The notes under the pieces are model-generated. The model had not been told where the DNA came from. It did no database searches and worked only from the letters and a program-made list of their open reading frames with translations. A DNA stretch of 7,894 bases, from contig CAMASZ010000051.1 in the NCBI GenBank assembly GCA_945861125.1, forward strand, positions 1-7,894. The letters are read 5' to 3'. Below are positions 7,101 through 7,894 of the stretch, piece after piece. The translations under genes and the position numbers were made by a program. The DNA comes from Rickettsia typhi (GTDB lineage: Bacteria; Pseudomonadota; Alphaproteobacteria; Rickettsiales; UBA1997). How positions within the stretch are numbered: the first letter of the stretch is position 1; each line of letters opens with the position of its first letter.

Positions 7101-7894
7101 GTAACCCTTCATCTGGAATAGGTGGATCAGGAGCTAGCGGATCAAAAATATCAGGAACGTTGGTAAATATGAAACCCGGAGAAATCATAAAAGTTTATAT
7201 CGGAGGTGGTGGTAATCCTGGAACTACTGGATCAGGTACTGGCGGTGGATTACCAAATTCAACTATATCGATATTTAAAGGTGGAAGAGGAGGACATGCC
7301 GGAACAACTAATTCTTCAGGAGGCGGAGGTGCTGGAGGTGGGGCTACATTAATAAGTGTTGATAAAAAAATTCTTGCTATAGCTGGAGGTGGCGGTGGCG
7401 GTGGAGGTGGAACAATAAATCAAGGATTTTCAGCTACAACCAAAACATTATATTCCGATTTAAACGAAAATCTTAATGCTTCTTCATCAATTCACGGTAA
7501 ATATTTTGCAGTAAAAATGCGCTTCTTACCATCTGCTGATGTTAGCTCTACTCCGCCAACATCTGGAGGTTCAGGATTTTCAGGAAATTATGGGGTTAAA
7601 TATAACACTAATGAAAATTTAACTTTAACAACTCCTTCTGGTTATGTATTTAGTAAAGTAAATTTTATAAGTTATGGAACCCCAGATATCAATAATACTA
7701 CTTATTCAGTAAATAGTAGTTGCAATAATGCTAATGCTAAATCTAAAGTAATTGAAACTTGTATTGGAGGATCAAGTTGTACAATTACAAATAATGATAG
7801 TTTTTTTGGAATTAATAGTTGTGCAAACGGCAATGGTTTAGTTGGAGAAGATGTTGGTGCTGCTGATGGCGGCGGCGGTGGTGGTGGTGGTGGC
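4064..7894 (+). CDS. Giant surface lipoprotein with lectin-like modules and poly-glycine domains, possibly extended VirB6-like (3' partial)
   Basis: One frame stays open for 1277 codons and runs off the right edge. GTG at 4064 is chosen because a stop lies just upstream (4055-4057), the next ATG (4127) would destroy the signal, and this start yields a textbook lipoprotein signal: basic MPYNNKINIKK, hydrophobic IITLFALFLQMVVL, lipobox LLSC with Cys28 as lipidation site. Residues 29 to about 505 are rich in Cys, Asn and Ser, starting SDSGCIDADDYGEYES, with PNWIST, PGSEIKINVRGNIKLG and IDLYPGYKLKISSN stretches. This N-terminus recalls the extended VirB6/TrbL proteins of Rickettsiales, whose membrane channel domain would lie beyond the window; no such helices are visible here. 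From about 537 the protein is modular: three SUEL/galactose-lectin-like segments (537-617, 802-888, 1180-1258), poly-Gly tracts, and an ALK-like glycine-rich domain (988-1116). It is likely exported and displayed on the cell surface. Alternatively it is a stand-alone adhesin. The frame and signal are firm; the family is not. Confidence 0.85.
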   Translation, partial: MPYNNKINIKKIITLFALFLQMVVLLSCSDSGCIDADDYGEYESQTLVVRSRSLSSSNCKYNPSEALDSPNQGSDIRNCLTTGSKQFYTEAKELKQSNLGCMGFDETLKNICAYDCESTCLLNADNSSSNSEPNWISTSKKEDNKNIGVTIYPGSEIKINVRGNIKLGGEVPTGEIYLKVNSPDYGAYKSINGDNYPYDVFSGDSIKLKFDGKWNDGSQDLGIVNSSTTTTSSEFINSAKRVIAYVIPHPSNYDFDYSQSSEQAGTKKVPLMLDTNVLKCTYLSTGSNKEANCSGEDDDYIAAGYANASNSLASSAFDIGTDDIKITNYGGFIRKSEDDIKNKQYDPFLNTICDTSGVCENLPINDEGIIIGDLSSQYEYQNISDNTRSISFKNLSSGCNTVNILSVEIYNNSNQRKYRNQNLLISKGSWTQIQIDLYPGYKLKISSNSSTNNSGTNCGKFIAMRLTKYHQIRVQNSGFVSFKIIDSNSGSNSSDSKTCIIKGRIVNPNGTIPTIDQVGETRVYLGADTTSSSSNSQITIGTDPTGLEKGTITSSYGFSTFSSIERNSLTSTSCVANNGNTIISNKIKSECSSSSCSLSFDNSSFNFTGSICSNGDGTIGSNSKLSEDGGSGGGGGGNSGGSGGQMLSAGIPGASGSTGSSYYHPEISSVPTKISYSGSDTSGVGGLSGSLGGDGYVILYNSSNVELARKDVAGLLEIQSIAIPSDNIIKYKIRGGGGGGGGGGDGTLCKLGGSGANGDYLEGSINLSKFKESSINNVSLKLYSGGGGSFGSTCYIGQSIQYELNSPATVSLQAPSGYLFNEVDFASYGLPTIKQNSFQVNPECHSSNSYFKIMDPTVCYGRSSCSITVSDAFFEGSGNNLTCNNGNGGDGYDAGAQDGAGGGGGGGGNGYSEGGLAGPESYRASAGLSGFSYYNPYNHYIRPTISNPSSSNAGSPGNSGLSGSALLGYRNISNVYVSLINSSSSGESSVTIPNGVSSIEYELTGAGGGGGGSNPSSGIGGSGASGSKISGTLVNMKPGEIIKVYIGGGGNPGTTGSGTGGGLPNSTISIFKGGRGGHAGTTNSSGGGGAGGGATLISVDKKILAIAGGGGGGGGGTINQGFSATTKTLYSDLNENLNASSSIHGKYFAVKMRFLPSADVSSTPPTSGGSGFSGNYGVKYNTNENLTLTTPSGYVFSKVNFISYGTPDINNTTYSVNSSCNNANAKSKVIETCIGGSSCTITNNDSFFGINSCANGNGLVGEDVGAADGGGGGGGGG
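5672..5917 (+). other. Lectin-like module A (divergent SUEL/galactose-binding type)
   Basis: Residues about 537-617. It has the same landmarks as modules B and C: an SYG turn (Tyr556), then Cys574, Cys591, Cys596 in an SSSSC context, a SSF element and Cys612, followed by a NG-rich turn leading into poly-Gly (632-637). It lacks the proline after SYG and is the most diverged of the three. On its own it would not be recognised; the call rests on alignment to B and C. Confidence 0.5.
5957..5974 (+). repeat. GGTGGA repeat encoding Gly6 after module A
   Basis: Three GGTGGA units encode residues 632-637, preceded by another GGTGGC and AGT. This is the first poly-Gly tract and sits right behind lectin-like module A. 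Confidence 0.8.
6264..6295 (+). repeat. G7 run plus (GGCGGT)4 repeat encoding Gly10
   Basis: Seven consecutive G (6264-6270) run into four GGCGGT units (6269-6292) and a further GGT. They encode ten glycines, residues 735-744, behind the IPSDNIIKYKIR strand. The hexamer can change length without breaking the frame, whereas the G7 run could shift it. Confidence 0.85.
6467..6726 (+). other. Lectin-like module B (SUEL/galactose-binding type)
   Basis: Residues about 802-888. VSLQAPSGYLFNEVDFASYGLP matches the opening strands of the galactose-binding lectin domain (plant beta-galactosidase C-termini have FASFGTP at this place). Cys844 in ECHSSNS corresponds to the family's CHxxxS, and VCYGRSSCSITV (Cys859, Cys865) to CxGxxxCxV. 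The usual FGxDPC ending is altered to FFEGSGNN with Cys883. The final strand with its cysteine is replaced by Gly-rich sequence. Confidence 0.65.
6764..6787 (+). repeat. (GGTGGC)3 repeat encoding Gly8 after module B
   Basis: Three GGTGGC units plus GGT and GGA encode residues 901-908. The tract occupies the same place behind module B that the GGTGGA tract occupies behind module A. Confidence 0.85.
7025..7411 (+). other. ALK/LTK-like glycine-rich domain
   Basis: Residues 988-1116. VTIPNGVSSIEYELTGAGGGGGG opens the domain as in bacterial glycine-rich domain proteins. PGEIIKVYIGGGGNPG and a GGGGAGGGATLIS segment follow, ending with KILAIAGGGGGGGGG. The GGAT...ILAIAGGGGG order is the one seen in the glycine-rich domain of animal ALK and LTK receptors, where parallel poly-glycine helices pack in a bundle. 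A structural role as a rigid scaffold or binding platform is likely by analogy; the ligand is unknown. Confidence 0.6.
7385..7411 (+). repeat. GGTGGC-type repeat encoding Gly9 in the glycine-rich domain
   Basis: GGA, GGT, GGC, GGT, GGC, GGT, GGA, GGT, GGA encode residues 1108-1116, the closing poly-Gly of the ALK-like domain after ILAIA. Confidence 0.8.
7601..7837 (+). other. Lectin-like module C (SUEL/galactose-binding type)
   Basis: Residues about 1180-1258. LTLTTPSGYVFSKVNF leads to ISYGTP (Tyr1204), then Cys1220, CIGGSSC (Cys1233, Cys1239) and FFGINSC (Cys1253), the closest match to the family's CxGxxxC and FGxDPC signatures. The spacing from Tyr to the first Cys (16) equals that in module B. 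Poly-Gly starts about 10 residues later, at the window edge. Confidence 0.7.
7868..7894 (+). repeat. Poly-glycine tract cut by the window end
   Basis: Three GGC codons, five GGT and one GGC encode nine glycines, residues 1269-1277, behind module C. The tract continues outside the window, so its full length is unknown. Confidence 0.8.

Noticed and set aside
6615..7188. Minus-strand frames rich in His/Arg or Pro opposite the large gene
   Set aside because: These low-complexity frames arise from complementing GGTGGC repeats; they show no domain.

Overview
The window is very AT-rich (about three quarters A+T by eye, estimated and not counted). It carries housekeeping genes typical of an alphaproteobacterium. 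I read it as an intracellular or host-associated, Rickettsiales-like lineage. The support is the Rickettsia-like wording of MnmE and RlmH, an ELM1-family gene (common in alphaproteobacteria), loose intergenic spacing with a palindromic repeat, and a large secreted lipoprotein whose N-terminus recalls rickettsial extended VirB6 proteins. The lineage is an inference: no rRNA or other marker gene is present.

Layout. Positions 2-991 (+) hold the C-terminal three quarters of mnmE (tRNA U34 modification GTPase), cut by the window start. Positions 1095-1646 (+) encode an unrecognised, very basic 183-residue protein with a GTG start. It converges on and overlaps by 4 bp rlmH (1643-2107, -), the 23S rRNA pseudouridine methyltransferase. 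The gap 2108-2492 contains a 94-bp palindromic, MITE-like element (2167-2260), a partial direct copy of its end (2132-2154) and a degenerate second element (about 2284-2415). The partial copy supplies the best -10 box of rlmH. coaD (2493-2984, +) and an ELM1-family gene (2974-3957, +) follow as an overlapping pair.

The last 3.8 kb (4064 to the window end) are one uninterrupted reading frame of at least 1277 codons. It starts at a GTG and is still open at the right edge. It opens with a lipoprotein signal peptide (lipobox LLSC, Cys28), followed by a Cys-, Ser- and Asn-rich N-terminal region starting near GCIDADDYGE. From residue about 537 it consists of tandem modules. Each module has a SUEL/galactose-binding-lectin-like segment with a conserved four-cysteine pattern, a poly-glycine tract, and a Ser/Gly-rich linker; the linkers after the first two segments lead into a beta-like segment that runs into more poly-glycine. 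The last complete interval holds a full glycine-rich domain resembling the one in animal ALK/LTK receptors. The glycine tracts are encoded by GC-rich GGTGGC repeats that stand out in this AT-rich DNA.

The housekeeping genes do not form one pathway: tRNA modification, ribosome methylation, coenzyme A synthesis and a glycosyltransferase-like protein simply lie next to each other. The most unusual object is the lectin/poly-glycine lipoprotein, probably a surface or secretion-apparatus protein that meets host glycans.
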